64,000 bases of DNA from CAZWLD01 sp964634685 (GCA_964634685.1 CAZWLD010000004.1:1-64000); one strand, 5' to 3'. Positions 25,515-35,302 are shown, counted from the stretch's first letter. Translations and numbers: made by a program. Notes: generated by a model not told the origin, from the letters alone.

Positions 25515-27917
25515 ATGAACTATAATCATTTAGAAATAGAAAAGAAATGGCAAAAATATTGGGAAGAGCATCAAACCTTTTACACTGATGTTTGGGATTT
25601 TTCAAAGCCGAAATTTTATTCAATCGATATGTTCCCATATCCTTCCGGTCAAGGACTTCATGTTGGTCATCCAGAAGGCTATACTGCTTCTGATATCATT
25701 TGTCGAAAGAAAAGAATGGAAGGATATAATGTTCTTCATCCGATGGGATGGGATGCCTTTGGACTTCCAGCTGAGCAATATGCAATAACGACCGGAAATC
25801 ATCCTGATGGATTTACGAAAAAGAATATCGATACATTCACTCGCCAGTTAAAGATGTTAGGCTTCTCTTTTGATTGGAGTAAAGAAATTTCTACCTGCGA
25901 TCCAAAATATTATAAATGGACGCAATGGATTTTTAAGCAATTATATAACGATGGCTTGGCTAAGCAAATTGATATGCCAGTTAACTGGTGTGAGGAATTA
26001 GGAACTGTTTTGGCCAATGATGAGGTTATCGATGGAAAAAGTGAGCGTGGAGGCTATCCGGTTGAAAGAAAGAATATGAAGCAATGGGTATTAGATATTC
26101 CGGCCTATGCTGAACGTCTATTAGCTGGTCTTGATGACTTAGACTGGCCAGAATCAACGAAGGAAATGCAAAGAAATTGGATTGGAAAATCGGTCGGAGC
26201 CCATGTTAATTTTAAGGTTAATGGAACTGATGATTCCTTTACTGTCTTTACAACACGCTGTGATACCTTATTTGGCGCAACCTATTGTGTTTTAGCTCCA
26301 GAGCATAGGTTAGTTGATAAAATAACAACTGATGAATGCCGTGAAAATGTTTTAGCGTATAAAAAGGTTTGCGCAACCAAATCTGATTTAGAGCGCACCG
26401 AGCTAAACAAAGAAAAAACGGGAGCCTTTACAGGAGCCTATGCTGTTAATCCGGTTAACGGAAAGCTGATTCCGATTTGGATTAGCGATTATGTTTTAGC
26501 TAGCTATGGTACCGGCGCCATTATGGCTGTTCCAGCTCATGATTCGCGTGATTATGCTTTTGCTAAAAAATTTAATCTTGAAATTATTCCGGTTCTCGAG
26601 GGTGGAAATATTGAAGAGGAGGCCTTTGAGGATGATGGAATCCATATCAATTCTGGTTTCCTTAACGGTTTAGGCAAACAAGAGGCTATCGATAAAATGA
26701 TTGAATTCTTGGAAGAAAATAAAATTGGTAAGAAAAAGATTAGCTATCGCTTAAGAGAATGGATTTTTGCTCGTCAAAGATATTGGGGAGAGCCAATTCC
26801 GGTTATTCATTTTGATGATCATGATGAGGCTCTAGATGATGATGAGCTTCCGCTTGTTTTACCAGTTTTAGATGATTATAAGCCTAAAAAATCAGGCTCT
26901 GCACCACTTGAAAATGCCAGCGATTGGGTTAATGTTTGTAAAAACGGTCAAAAGGGAAGAAGAGAAACGAATACGATGCCAGGTTCTGCAGGTTCAAGCT
27001 GGTATTTCCTAAGATATATTGACCCAAATAATGATGAATGTTTGGCTGATAAGAAATTACTTGAGCATTGGATGCCTGTTGATTTATATATCGGTGGACC
27101 TGAGCATGCGGTCGGACATTTGTTGTATTCCCGCTTCTGGACAAATTATTTATATGATAAGGGCGTTGTTCCGGTTAAGGAGCCTTTCCAAAAATTGTTC
27201 CATCAAGGAATGATTTTAGGAGAAAACAATGAGAAGATGAGTAAATCTCGCGGTAATGTTATTAATCCTGATGATGTGGTAAGAGAATATGGTGCCGATA
27301 CCCTACGTTTATATGAAATGTTTATGGGACCACTTGAGGCTTCGTTGCCTTGGTCTTCAAAGGGCTTAGAAGGATCACGTAAATTTCTTGATCGTGTTTT
27401 CCGTTTCATAACTAACGAGGAATATACAAATAAATTTACATCTGAATATGATTCATCATTAGAAATTATTTATAATCAAACGGTTAAAAAGGTCACAAAT
27501 GATTTTGATTCCTTGAATTTTAATACGGCTATTTCCCAAATGATGATTTTTATGAATGAGGCTTATAAGGCTGATAAGGTATATATAGGCTTTGTGGAGG
27601 GCTTTGTAAAAATGTTATCCTGTATAACTCCGCATCTTGGTGAGGAATTATGGCAAATTTTAGGTCATGATAATACGATCGCCTTTGAGCCTTGGCCAAC
27701 CTATGATGAGGCGAAGACGGTCTTAAATGAAGTCACAATTGTTGTTCAGGTTAATGGAAAGGTCCGCGATAAATTAATTGTTCCGATGAACTCGAGCGCT
27801 GATACAATTAAGGAATTAGCTCACAAATCAGAAAGAATTATGGCTTATACTGCTGGCAAAGAAATTGTTAAAGAAATTGTTGTGCCAAATAAGCTATACA
27901 ATATTGTTGTTAAGTGA
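25515..27917 (+). CDS. leuS: Leucyl-tRNA synthetase
   Basis: Charges tRNA-Leu. 800 residues in one chain, the bacterial length. HIGH-type motif HVGH in YPSGQGLHVGHPEGY (near residue 45). The CP1 editing domain is in the middle (FTTRCDTLFGATY; TGAIMAVPAHDSRDY). KMSKS is present in NEKMSKSRGN, and the C-terminal anticodon-binding region ends VNGKVRDKL. AGGAGG lies 8 bases before the ATG at 25515; the TTG at 25512 is less likely. The pheA start overlaps its stop by 4 bases. Confidence 0.97.
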   Translation: MNYNHLEIEKKWQKYWEEHQTFYTDVWDFSKPKFYSIDMFPYPSGQGLHVGHPEGYTASDIICRKKRMEGYNVLHPMGWDAFGLPAEQYAITTGNHPDGFTKKNIDTFTRQLKMLGFSFDWSKEISTCDPKYYKWTQWIFKQLYNDGLAKQIDMPVNWCEELGTVLANDEVIDGKSERGGYPVERKNMKQWVLDIPAYAERLLAGLDDLDWPESTKEMQRNWIGKSVGAHVNFKVNGTDDSFTVFTTRCDTLFGATYCVLAPEHRLVDKITTDECRENVLAYKKVCATKSDLERTELNKEKTGAFTGAYAVNPVNGKLIPIWISDYVLASYGTGAIMAVPAHDSRDYAFAKKFNLEIIPVLEGGNIEEEAFEDDGIHINSGFLNGLGKQEAIDKMIEFLEENKIGKKKISYRLREWIFARQRYWGEPIPVIHFDDHDEALDDDELPLVLPVLDDYKPKKSGSAPLENASDWVNVCKNGQKGRRETNTMPGSAGSSWYFLRYIDPNNDECLADKKLLEHWMPVDLYIGGPEHAVGHLLYSRFWTNYLYDKGVVPVKEPFQKLFHQGMILGENNEKMSKSRGNVINPDDVVREYGADTLRLYEMFMGPLEASLPWSSKGLEGSRKFLDRVFRFITNEEYTNKFTSEYDSSLEIIYNQTVKKVTNDFDSLNFNTAISQMMIFMNEAYKADKVYIGFVEGFVKMLSCITPHLGEELWQILGHDNTIAFEPWPTYDEAKTVLNEVTIVVQVNGKVRDKLIVPMNSSADTIKELAHKSERIMAYTAGKEIVKEIVVPNKLYNIVVK

Positions 27918-28741
27918 AGCTAGCTACTTTAGGACCTATCGGAACGTATGCTTCAATTGCGGCAAATATATATGATTATGATATAGAAAAGCTTTATTTT
28001 CGCTCGATTAATGAGGTTTTCAAGGCTGTTAATGAGGATATCTATGCGATAATTCCTTATGAAAATAGCCTTGATGGCTTCGTTCAACAAAGTATGGATT
28101 TACTAATAAATGATCGATTTCAAATAATTGATGAGCTATATTTACCAGTAACCTTTTCGGTTGTGGGAAATGTCAATAAGAAAGAGGAAATCAAAAGAAT
28201 TTTTGTTCAATTTAAGGCTAAGGGTCAGTGTCTAAATTTTATTAATCAATTTCCAGATGCCGCAATAATGAATACCGAAAGTAATATGATTTCCTTAGAG
28301 GAAGTAAAAAAGGGCATTCATGGTGATGTGGCGATTATTCCAACCCATTCCTACGAAGATACCTTTCCCTTTGGCATTAAGGATGTCACAGACGCAAAAA
28401 ATAATCAAACAAGATTTTTAGTTATTAAGCAAAGGGATAAAATTGAGCTTCAAAAGGAAGGGCATATTAAGGCAACAATTGTGGTTACGGCGATTAATGA
28501 CCGCCCAGGAATGCTTTATGATATTTTAGGCTGCTTTTATCAAAAGAGCATCAATTTAGTTTCGATTGTCTCTCGCCCGACGAAAAGTGAGATTGGCAAA
28601 TATCATTTCTTTATTGAAATTGCCTTTGATAATAATATTCATATGATTGAAGAAGCAATTGAAGAAATAAAAAAGAACAATGATTTAAAAATCATCGTTC
28701 TAGGAATCTATGAAAATAAAGATCAAAATCACTCAAATTAA
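27914..28741 (+). CDS. pheA: Prephenate dehydratase
   Basis: Converts prephenate to phenylpyruvate in phenylalanine synthesis. 275 residues: a catalytic domain from LGPIGTYAS, with PYENSLDG and the essential NNQTRFLVI (about 156-164), then an ACT regulatory domain (about 190-270) with DRPGMLYDILGCF and SRPTKSEIG. Feedback control by phenylalanine is expected. It starts with GTG overlapping the leuS stop, so it is co-translated with leuS. No chorismate mutase domain is attached. Confidence 0.92.
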   Translation: MKLATLGPIGTYASIAANIYDYDIEKLYFRSINEVFKAVNEDIYAIIPYENSLDGFVQQSMDLLINDRFQIIDELYLPVTFSVVGNVNKKEEIKRIFVQFKAKGQCLNFINQFPDAAIMNTESNMISLEEVKKGIHGDVAIIPTHSYEDTFPFGIKDVTDAKNNQTRFLVIKQRDKIELQKEGHIKATIVVTAINDRPGMLYDILGCFYQKSINLVSIVSRPTKSEIGKYHFFIEIAFDNNIHMIEEAIEEIKKNNDLKIIVLGIYENKDQNHSN

Positions 28742-28765
28742 GTCAACGCAAGTTGGCTTTTATTT
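28741..28765 (+). terminator. Terminator after leuS-pheA
   Basis: AGTCAAC (28741-28747), 4-base loop, GTTGGCT (28752-28758) with one G-U pair, followed by T-rich sequence. It reaches the 3' end of the convergent ktrA. Confidence 0.6.
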
Positions 28766-29416
28766 ATTTAAATAGTTTTCGAATTTACGTAGATTATTAT
28801 CCTTACCAATAACTAAGATGATATCGCCGGGTTTGACTAAATCGGTACCCTTAGGGATAAAGCTCTTTTTATCTCTTACAATCAAAACAACATTGACATC
28901 AAAACGATTTCGACTATTTAAATCTACTAAAGTTATTGGCGGGAAATCTTCTTTAATAAGCATTTGGACAACGTTATGATCATCGCTAATTTTGAAGTAA
29001 TCGACAAAGCTATCCGAAATAATACTGCGGGCTAGACGGTTTCCTCCAGCCTTTTCTGGATAGACAATTGAGGTTGCGCCGAGCTTTAGAATGGTTTTCT
29101 CATAATAATCATTGTCGAGACGAACTGTTATTTTTTTGACACCCAATTCATTTAGAATGGCTGTCGTTAGGATGGTTGCTTGTAAATTGGAACCAATTGC
29201 GACAACGGCATGGGTTACATTAGCAATTCCAAGCTCCTTTAAATTTACTTCATTTGTCGAGTCCGTCACAACCGCATAGCTTACAAATTTGCTTGCCCTT
29301 TCAACCGCATGACTATCGGAGTCAATGGCGATGACATCAGCTCCCATTTTGCTTAATTCTTCAACGATACCTAAACCAAATCGGCCTAAGCCAATAACGG
29401 CAAAACTCTTTTTCAT
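28760..29416 (-). CDS. ktrA: Potassium uptake regulatory subunit KtrA
   Basis: 218 residues. RCK-N Rossmann domain with GLGRFGLGIVEEL and the acidic nucleotide-binding end AIDSD, then an RCK-C (TrkA-C) domain (about 135-218). The single-RCK length fits KtrA rather than the double TrkA. It gates the KtrB channel in response to ATP/ADP or c-di-AMP. I start at the ATG at 29416 because TAGGTG lies upstream; the GTG at 29425 sits too close to it. It directly follows ktrB on the minus strand. Confidence 0.92.
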   Translation of the reverse strand: MKKSFAVIGLGRFGLGIVEELSKMGADVIAIDSDSHAVERASKFVSYAVVTDSTNEVNLKELGIANVTHAVVAIGSNLQATILTTAILNELGVKKITVRLDNDYYEKTILKLGATSIVYPEKAGGNRLARSIISDSFVDYFKISDDHNVVQMLIKEDFPPITLVDLNSRNRFDVNVVLIVRDKKSFIPKGTDLVKPGDIILVIGKDNNLRKFENYLNK

Positions 29417-29425
29417 GAATAACAC

Positions 29426-30721
29426 CTACCCAATCATAATTTTTTCTTCAACATATTTAATACTGTCCTCAGTATCCTTGTTCCATCTCGTATTGAATAA
29501 TGAGGCAATTGTAAGAGGTCCTAAACGACCAAAGAACATACCGACACAGAGGACTAATTTACAAATTACATTTAATTCGCTTGTTATACCTAAGGATAAA
29601 CCGACAGTAGCAAAGGCACTAAAGCATTCAAACGTTACTTGTTTGATATTGAAATCACTAAAGCATAAGATCATAAAAGCCATAAAGATGATAAATGATG
29701 CCGAGAGGGCCACAACCCAAAAGGCTTTTAAGACATATTTATCTGAAATTTTTCTTTTAAAGGCAATACAAGGCTTTCCGGTCGCAAAGCTGTAGATTGA
29801 TAAAACAATTACAAAGAGCGTTGTTGTTTTGATTCCCCCACCGGTTGATACAGGAGAACATCCGATAAACATGAAGACATCCATTAATAAAATGGTTGAA
29901 TCATTTAGCGAATTCAAATCAACCGTATTGAAGCCTGCCGTCCTGACCGAGACGGCTTGAAAGAACGAATCAAGCCAAGATAAGGATGGTGATGTCAATT
30001 TAAATAGTAATGTTCCAATAACTAAGAGGATAAAGGTTGTGATCACAACAATCTTTGTATGAATAGAGAAATGATGATTTTTTCGGAAATTGACAATATC
30101 AAGAATAACGACAAAGCCAATTCCTCCTAAAATAATCAAAAAAGCGGTATTAAGTAATAATAAGACATTAGTTTGATATGGGACAAGTGATTCACCACTT
30201 AGAATATCAAAGCCGGCATTATTGAATGATGATATTGAGTGAAAAACACTAATTCCCAAGCCTTTCCAAAAGCCGAGCTTAGGGCAAAAAACAAACATAT
30301 TGATGATGGCCCCAAAAACCTCAATAACCAAGCTGATTAAAAAGATAGTTTTAACGAGGCGCACGAGCCCAGAAAGACTGTTTTGATTTAAGGATTCTTT
30401 AATTAAAACACGTTCCTTAACGCCAAATTGAAATCCGAGCATTGATAGAAAGAAGATTCCAATTGTAACTAATCCTAAACCACCTGCTTGGATTAAAATC
30501 ATTAAAACTATTTTTCCAAAAGGCGTCAGGGTGGTAGTAACATCAATAGTTGATAATCCAGTAACACAAATCGCACTCGTTGAGATAAAAAATGCATCAA
30601 CGTAGTCTAAATGTGCCCCTTTTCGAACGGAGATAGGTAATACTAGCAAAATTGATCCTAATAGGATTACGGATAAAAAGGCGATAAGTATTACCAAATA
30701 TGGCGAGATTTTTTTCGACAT
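29426..30721 (-). CDS. ktrB: Potassium uptake channel subunit KtrB/TrkH
   Basis: 431 residues, four M1-P-M2 repeats. The four filter segments, each with the key Gly, are readable: SAICVTGLS, SSFNNAGFD, SVRTAGFNT and SAFATVGLS. Together with KtrA it forms a Na+-dependent K+ uptake system at the membrane. The AAAGGAGG-like site before the ATG is strong. It is first in a two-gene minus-strand operon, divergent from queH. Confidence 0.93.
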   Translation of the reverse strand: MSKKISPYLVILIAFLSVILLGSILLVLPISVRKGAHLDYVDAFFISTSAICVTGLSTIDVTTTLTPFGKIVLMILIQAGGLGLVTIGIFFLSMLGFQFGVKERVLIKESLNQNSLSGLVRLVKTIFLISLVIEVFGAIINMFVFCPKLGFWKGLGISVFHSISSFNNAGFDILSGESLVPYQTNVLLLLNTAFLIILGGIGFVVILDIVNFRKNHHFSIHTKIVVITTFILLVIGTLLFKLTSPSLSWLDSFFQAVSVRTAGFNTVDLNSLNDSTILLMDVFMFIGCSPVSTGGGIKTTTLFVIVLSIYSFATGKPCIAFKRKISDKYVLKAFWVVALSASFIIFMAFMILCFSDFNIKQVTFECFSAFATVGLSLGITSELNVICKLVLCVGMFFGRLGPLTIASLFNTRWNKDTEDSIKYVEEKIMIG

Positions 30722-30749
30722 CTTGGTTCCTCCTTTGTTGTACTCATCT

Positions 30750-30778
30750 ATTATATCATATTAATATCTATTATTAAA
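30750..30778 (-). promoter_or_regulatory. Promoter of ktrBA
   Basis: On the minus strand: TTTAAT (30773-30778), 17-base spacer, TATAAT (30750-30755). Confidence 0.7.
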
Positions 30779-30789
30779 GAGATTTTATT

Positions 30790-30817
30790 TTGAAACTCAT
30801 TAAACTTATGGTATAAT
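30790..30817 (+). promoter_or_regulatory. Promoter of the queH operon
   Basis: TTGAAA (30790-30795), 16-base spacer, TATAAT (30812-30817), divergent from the ktrBA promoter. Confidence 0.7.
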
Positions 30818-30839
30818 TGTAAGATGAGGATTGATAATT

Positions 30840-31451
30840 ATGGACTATAATAAAGAAATGGAAATGATAATTGAAAAATTACAGACAAAGCCTAAATTGC
30901 TATTACATAGCTGTTGTGCTCCTTGTAGTAGTCATTGTCTTTTATTGTTAGCCCCATTTTTTGAAATAACAGTTTTTTATTTTAATCCTAATATTTCTCC
31001 CTTTGAAGAATATGAAAAAAGGGTTATTGAACAAAAAAGATTTATCGATGAAATAAATAAAGAATTTGGGTATAATATTTCATATGTTGATAGCCCTTAT
31101 GATAGTATTCCCTTTTATAATAAAATAAAAGGTCAAGAGGGATTAAAAGAGGGTCAGGCGCGCTGTTATAATTGTTATTATTTGCGCTTAGAGGAAACTG
31201 CAAAATATGCTAAAGAAAATCAATTTGATTATTTTTGCACGACCTTATCGGTTTCGCCATATAAAAATTCTAATTGGATTAATGAAATCGGAAAAGAGTT
31301 AGAAAAGAAATATAATATTTTATTCTTACCATCGGATTTTAAGAAAAAGGAAGGCTATAAGCATTCAATTGCTTTATCTAAACAATATAATTTATATCGC
31401 CAACATTATTGTGGATGCGAGTTTTCAAGGAGAGATTTCAATGAAAAATAA
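30840..31451 (+). CDS. queH: Epoxyqueuosine reductase QueH
   Basis: Last step of queuosine synthesis: epoxyqueuosine to queuosine in tRNA. 203 residues with the family's metal-binding cysteines: HSCCAPCSSHC near the N-terminus, CYNCYYLRLEE, and HYCGCEFS near the end. TTLSVSPYKNSNWINEIG is also typical. GAGGATTG favours the ATG at 30840 over the TTG at 30831. The following gene's start overlaps its last 11 bases. No other que gene is in the window. Confidence 0.92.
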   Translation: MDYNKEMEMIIEKLQTKPKLLLHSCCAPCSSHCLLLLAPFFEITVFYFNPNISPFEEYEKRVIEQKRFIDEINKEFGYNISYVDSPYDSIPFYNKIKGQEGLKEGQARCYNCYYLRLEETAKYAKENQFDYFCTTLSVSPYKNSNWINEIGKELEKKYNILFLPSDFKKKEGYKHSIALSKQYNLYRQHYCGCEFSRRDFNEK

Positions 31452-32550
31452 AATTATCAAAAAACAATTATCCTTTGATTTATATTTTTATGGATTTGTG
31501 ATGTTTGTTTGTATATCAGTTATTGCTTGTGGATTTAAGCTAGAATCAAATCTATTGATTTTTTTGTTTTTTGGTATATTAGTTATTTATACCCTTTTGT
31601 TTTCCTTTTCTTTAGTTAAATATTTATTTTGTTATGGTGATTTAACCAAAAATGAATTTACAGATTATTTCAAAAATATTGATTTATTCACTAAAGAATA
31701 TGTTGAAAAAAAGAAAAAAACAGATACTATTTTAAAAAAGGTTTTTGATTGGAGCTTAATTGGAATATGCTTTGTTTGTGCTCTTTTTATCCTAATAGGT
31801 TCATTTTTTGACCAAATGGTTTTGGCATTAGTTTACCCGGGATGGTTTTGTTCATTGTTAGTTATTTTCTTTATTGTAATGATGATTATGAAGCATATTG
31901 ATCATTCAAATGATTTTTTATATAAGCTTAAATATTGCTTCATAAGAATAACAAATGATTCGATATATTACCAAGGAAATGTTTATTTGATTAATCGCTT
32001 AGGCTTTAAATATCAGGATGGTGTTATTTCTTTTTTAGGGTTAAAGCTTGCGACCATTGATTTTGATGCTTTAACGAAGGTTGAACCAGAAATTGAATAT
32101 TTAGTAAGTGCTTGTTTAGTTGGAAATAATGTCAAATATGATGGTGGAAATAATTTACGGGAGCCAATTAAGGCTTTATTTCAAGAAGGAAAGGCTATTA
32201 CTATTTGTCCAGAGGTTATGGGAGGAAGAACAATTCCTCGTAAAACTTCAGAAAAAAATGGTGAGATTGTTATCGAAGAGGATGGAACGGATGTGACTAA
32301 CCAATTTATTAGGGGTGCAGAATTAGCTTTAGAAAAGGCTGTTTTATATAATGTAAATAAAGCCATTTTAAAAGCGAAGAGTCCATCGTGTGGAGTGAAT
32401 CAAATTTATGATGGAACCTTCTCGCATACATTGACATCAGGTGATGGTATTACGACGGAATTATTAAAGAAAAATGGAATTTTTTGTATGACGGATATTG
32501 AATACTTAGAATCCATTAAAGGGGAAGATAACGATGGAGAAGAAAGTTAA
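31441..32550 (+). CDS. Membrane domain fused to a DUF523 (TudS-like) domain
   Basis: 369 residues. The N-terminal 215 residues hold four hydrophobic segments (about 15-33, 38-60, 100-122 and 128-150) and an unrecognised soluble part. From about residue 220 there is a complete DUF523 domain: SACLVGNNVKYDGG, ICPEVMGG and KAKSPSCGVNQIYDG. These supply the three Cys that, in the DUF523 enzyme TudS (2-thiouracil desulfidase), hold a [4Fe-4S] cluster. Stand-alone DUF523 proteins are about 150 residues, so the membrane half is an extra. The start at 31441 follows AAGGAGAG inside queH. It overlaps the next gene by 17 bases, giving a tight operon with two RNA-modification genes. Confidence 0.82.
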   Translation: MKNKIIKKQLSFDLYFYGFVMFVCISVIACGFKLESNLLIFLFFGILVIYTLLFSFSLVKYLFCYGDLTKNEFTDYFKNIDLFTKEYVEKKKKTDTILKKVFDWSLIGICFVCALFILIGSFFDQMVLALVYPGWFCSLLVIFFIVMMIMKHIDHSNDFLYKLKYCFIRITNDSIYYQGNVYLINRLGFKYQDGVISFLGLKLATIDFDALTKVEPEIEYLVSACLVGNNVKYDGGNNLREPIKALFQEGKAITICPEVMGGRTIPRKTSEKNGEIVIEEDGTDVTNQFIRGAELALEKAVLYNVNKAILKAKSPSCGVNQIYDGTFSHTLTSGDGITTELLKKNGIFCMTDIEYLESIKGEDNDGEES

Positions 32551-33847
32551 GGGATTATATTTACATGATGGAAAATGTGTTTGTAAGCCTAATTTCTTAG
32601 TTCCAGGATTAATTCCGAAGGAAGAGGCCGTTGTCGAGATTACAGGAAAAAAGGATGATTATTTTCTTTGCAAAATTCGAAATATAACCAAGACTTCGGA
32701 TAATCGAATTGAACCCATTTGCCCATATAAATCGTGCGGTGGATGTGATTATGGTCATATTAGCTATAATGCCCAATTAGAATATAAAACAGATTATATC
32801 AGTGTGTTATTTAAGGAATTCAATGTTAAGGTAAATAAAACATTGGGAATGGATAATTATTTAGGGTCAAGACATAAGGTTATCGCTACATTTGGGATGA
32901 ATAAAAATAAATTGATTTCCGGAATTTATGAAGAGAATAGTCATAAAATCGTCGATATTACTAATTGTCCAATTCAAAATAAGGAAGCCAATGATCTTCT
33001 TAAAGAAATTAAGAATATTTTTATTAGCTTAAAAATTGAGCCCTTTAATGAGGATACAGGACGTGGCCTTGTAAGACATGTTTATATTCGAACAGGCTAT
33101 TATACAAGAGAAATAATGGTTGTTGTGGTGACGGCAAGTGAAATGTTTCCAAATCGAAGCGTTTTTGTGAAAAAGCTCTTAGATTTTAATCCAAATATCA
33201 AAACAGTTGTTCAAAATATCAATAGCCGCAAAACGAGCATTGTTTTTGGTGATAAATCAAGAATATTATATGGTGATGGCTATATTAAGGATTTATTGCT
33301 TGGGTTAGAGTTTAATATTTCAAGTCAGTCCTTTTATCAAGTCAATCCGAAACAAACGGAGGTTTTATATCAAGAGGCTCTAAGAATGGCTAATATAAAT
33401 AAAAATGACATTGTATTTGATGCCTATTGTGGTATTGGGACAATTAGTCTTCTTGCGTCGAGAAAAGCCAAAAAGGTCATTGGCGTTGAGATTGTTAAAG
33501 AGGCTATTAAGGATGCGATTAATAATGCCAAGATGAATAATATCAAAAATGCTTATTTTGTCTGTGATGATGCTTCAAATTATTTAGATGAGATGGCAAA
33601 AAACCATCAAAGAATTGATTGCTTATTTATGGATCCACCACGAAAGGGCTCGGATTATCGTTTTATCAAAGCTTTGAAAAAAATAGCTCCGAAGCGCATT
33701 ATCTATATTTCATGTGGACCAGACACGCAAGGTAGAGATTTAAAACTGCTTATTGATATGTATAAAGTAGAAGAGGTTCAGCCTGTCGATTTATTTTGTC
33801 AAACCCATCATGTGGAGTGTATAGCGGCATTATCATTGCGAAAGTAA
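32534..33847 (+). CDS. RNA uracil-C5 methyltransferase (RlmCD/RumA/TrmA family)
   Basis: 437 residues. N-terminal TRAM-like part, then a [4Fe-4S] motif CPYKSCGGCDYGHISY (about 64-79) with a later NCPIQN. The SAM-binding domain has DAYCGIGTISLLA and FMDPPRKGSD. The catalytic Cys is in YISCGPDTQGRDL, and the C-terminus is HHVECIAAL. By analogy with B. subtilis RlmCD it should methylate 23S rRNA uridines with SAM. GGGGAAG lies before the start. The overlap with the DUF523 gene indicates one operon with queH. Confidence 0.9.
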   Translation: MEKKVKGLYLHDGKCVCKPNFLVPGLIPKEEAVVEITGKKDDYFLCKIRNITKTSDNRIEPICPYKSCGGCDYGHISYNAQLEYKTDYISVLFKEFNVKVNKTLGMDNYLGSRHKVIATFGMNKNKLISGIYEENSHKIVDITNCPIQNKEANDLLKEIKNIFISLKIEPFNEDTGRGLVRHVYIRTGYYTREIMVVVVTASEMFPNRSVFVKKLLDFNPNIKTVVQNINSRKTSIVFGDKSRILYGDGYIKDLLLGLEFNISSQSFYQVNPKQTEVLYQEALRMANINKNDIVFDAYCGIGTISLLASRKAKKVIGVEIVKEAIKDAINNAKMNNIKNAYFVCDDASNYLDEMAKNHQRIDCLFMDPPRKGSDYRFIKALKKIAPKRIIYISCGPDTQGRDLKLLIDMYKVEEVQPVDLFCQTHHVECIAALSLRK

Positions 33848-33943
33848 AGGCATTATTTTAGTAACAAATTATCATTCACGATTATAATAATAACAAAATT
33901 ATTTGTATTTAATTCTGGTAAGAAAAAAAGGAGGTATTTATCA

Positions 33944-34267
33944 ATGTATAAGAATGTTAAAAAACAAGAAAAGATTAATTTAAAGGATTTGGTTTTATTT
34001 CAAGAAGGTCAAGTCGTTAGTAAAACTTTAGTTCAGAATGAACACGTTAGTATGACCATTTTTTCCTTTGACAAGGGAGAAGAAATATCAACGCACGCCG
34101 CATCAGGTGATGCGATGGTTACTGTGCTCGAGGGCAAAGGAAGATTCACTGTAGGCGCTGATGTTTTTTATTTAGAGGCTGGGGAAACATTAATTATGCC
34201 AAAAGATATTCCCCATGCAGTATATGGTGAAGAGCGATTTAAAATGCAATTGATTGTTTCTTATTAA
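33944..34267 (+). CDS. Small cupin-domain protein
   Basis: 107 residues, a single cupin_2 barrel. Metal-ligand motifs: STHAASGDAMVTVLEGKG (motif 1, with the first His retained) and PKDIPHAVYG (motif 2). The family includes enzymes and sensors, and the function cannot be narrowed. AAGGAGG is well placed before the ATG. It lies between the RNA methyltransferase gene and two small genes of unknown function, with about 95 bases upstream of it without a confident promoter. Confidence 0.85.
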   Translation: MYKNVKKQEKINLKDLVLFQEGQVVSKTLVQNEHVSMTIFSFDKGEEISTHAASGDAMVTVLEGKGRFTVGADVFYLEAGETLIMPKDIPHAVYGEERFKMQLIVSY

Positions 34268-34311
34268 TTAAGCGGATTTTTTCAATTATCTAAGTGAAAG
34301 AAGGTTTTTTT

Positions 34312-34662
34312 ATGAGCAATTTTTATGAATGTAAAGAAAGTGATTGGCGATTATTTCGAAAATATATTCCAATCTGGCAAGAAAACTATATGGCAAGGCT
34401 AAATAAAGAATATGTGGCTTTATTGTCTAGCGATAGAAATCCATCGTCGAATTTTTGGGATGTAGAAAAAAGAATCAATAAAGATAAAAAACACCCTGGT
34501 GTCTGCATAGATATGCGAAGATCTACGATGCTTACTAATATCGTTATTATGATAAGAGATGGTGTGATAACGATGGAAGATTTGAAGGATTTCAGTGAAG
34601 AGCTTAGGAAAACTGTTGTTTTGTTTTTGGGAGAATCATATGGAACTGAAGGCGAATGTTAA
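34312..34662 (+). CDS. Conserved hypothetical cytoplasmic protein
   Basis: 116 residues, soluble. It begins SNFYECKESDWRLFRKYIPI and carries DKKHPGVCIDMRRSTM; I have seen this pattern in hypothetical proteins of Bacillota but know no function. The start is the ATG at 34312 after GAAAGAAGG; the upstream GTG at 34294 overlaps that site. The next gene starts 23 bases before its end. Confidence 0.65.
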   Translation: MSNFYECKESDWRLFRKYIPIWQENYMARLNKEYVALLSSDRNPSSNFWDVEKRINKDKKHPGVCIDMRRSTMLTNIVIMIRDGVITMEDLKDFSEELRKTVVLFLGESYGTEGEC

Positions 34663-35143
34663 AAAGAAAATTAATAATATGTCAAGGGAAGAATTGCTTG
34701 AATTACTTAATAATTTATGTGCAGTAAATGATGATGTAATTAAGTATGTAAATAGTTGCTTAACGAATACAAAAATAAATATAGAAAAATATATAGATAA
34801 AATTGGAAAATGCTTTAATAGCTACAACATTAATTGTCAGAAAGCTATAGATATTTATTTAAATGTTAAAAAGATAACGACTGATTATGCTGCGCTAGGC
34901 GAAATTGGTTTATCTTTGTTAGATAATTTATTTTGGTTTTTGGATTTTGGATATAGCAATAATTTAGTAAAAACAATTTATGAAATATCATTAATGGTAT
35001 GTGAGGATATAGCTAGAACTATTGACAATATAAGTCTTCGAATTACATATGAGAATTTTTTATCAAGAACATTAAATGAAGAAATATTGGAGATTCTTCT
35101 TAATAATTATTATTGTTATTTTGATGAAATTATTCAAGAATAA
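34640..35143 (+). CDS. Hypothetical helical protein overlapping the preceding gene
   Basis: 167 residues, not recognised. Mostly alpha-helical by composition (NKxxNMSREELLELLNNL at the start), five Cys, acidic C-terminus, no signal or membrane segment. I chose the ATG at 34640 because GGGAG lies 8 bases upstream. The long overlap suggests coupled translation with the preceding gene. A terminator-like hairpin follows. Confidence 0.55.
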   Translation: MELKANVKKKINNMSREELLELLNNLCAVNDDVIKYVNSCLTNTKINIEKYIDKIGKCFNSYNINCQKAIDIYLNVKKITTDYAALGEIGLSLLDNLFWFLDFGYSNNLVKTIYEISLMVCEDIARTIDNISLRITYENFLSRTLNEEILEILLNNYYCYFDEIIQE

Positions 35144-35159
35144 TTTGGAAAAATGGAAG

Positions 35160-35180
35160 AAATACGCGGGTGTATTTTTT
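35160..35180 (+). terminator. Probable terminator before the LRR lipoprotein gene
   Basis: AAATACG pairs with TGTATTT around a GC-rich loop, followed by a T-rich tract. Confidence 0.55.
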
Positions 35181-35302
35181 CTTTTTTTATGTTGTTTCTT
35201 TATTACTTTTATAAAAATGTTTTCATATAAATAATATCTATCTTTTTTTACAAAAATATGGTAAAAGTAATTGTTAATATTGAATGCGGAAAGGTGAAGA
35301 TT

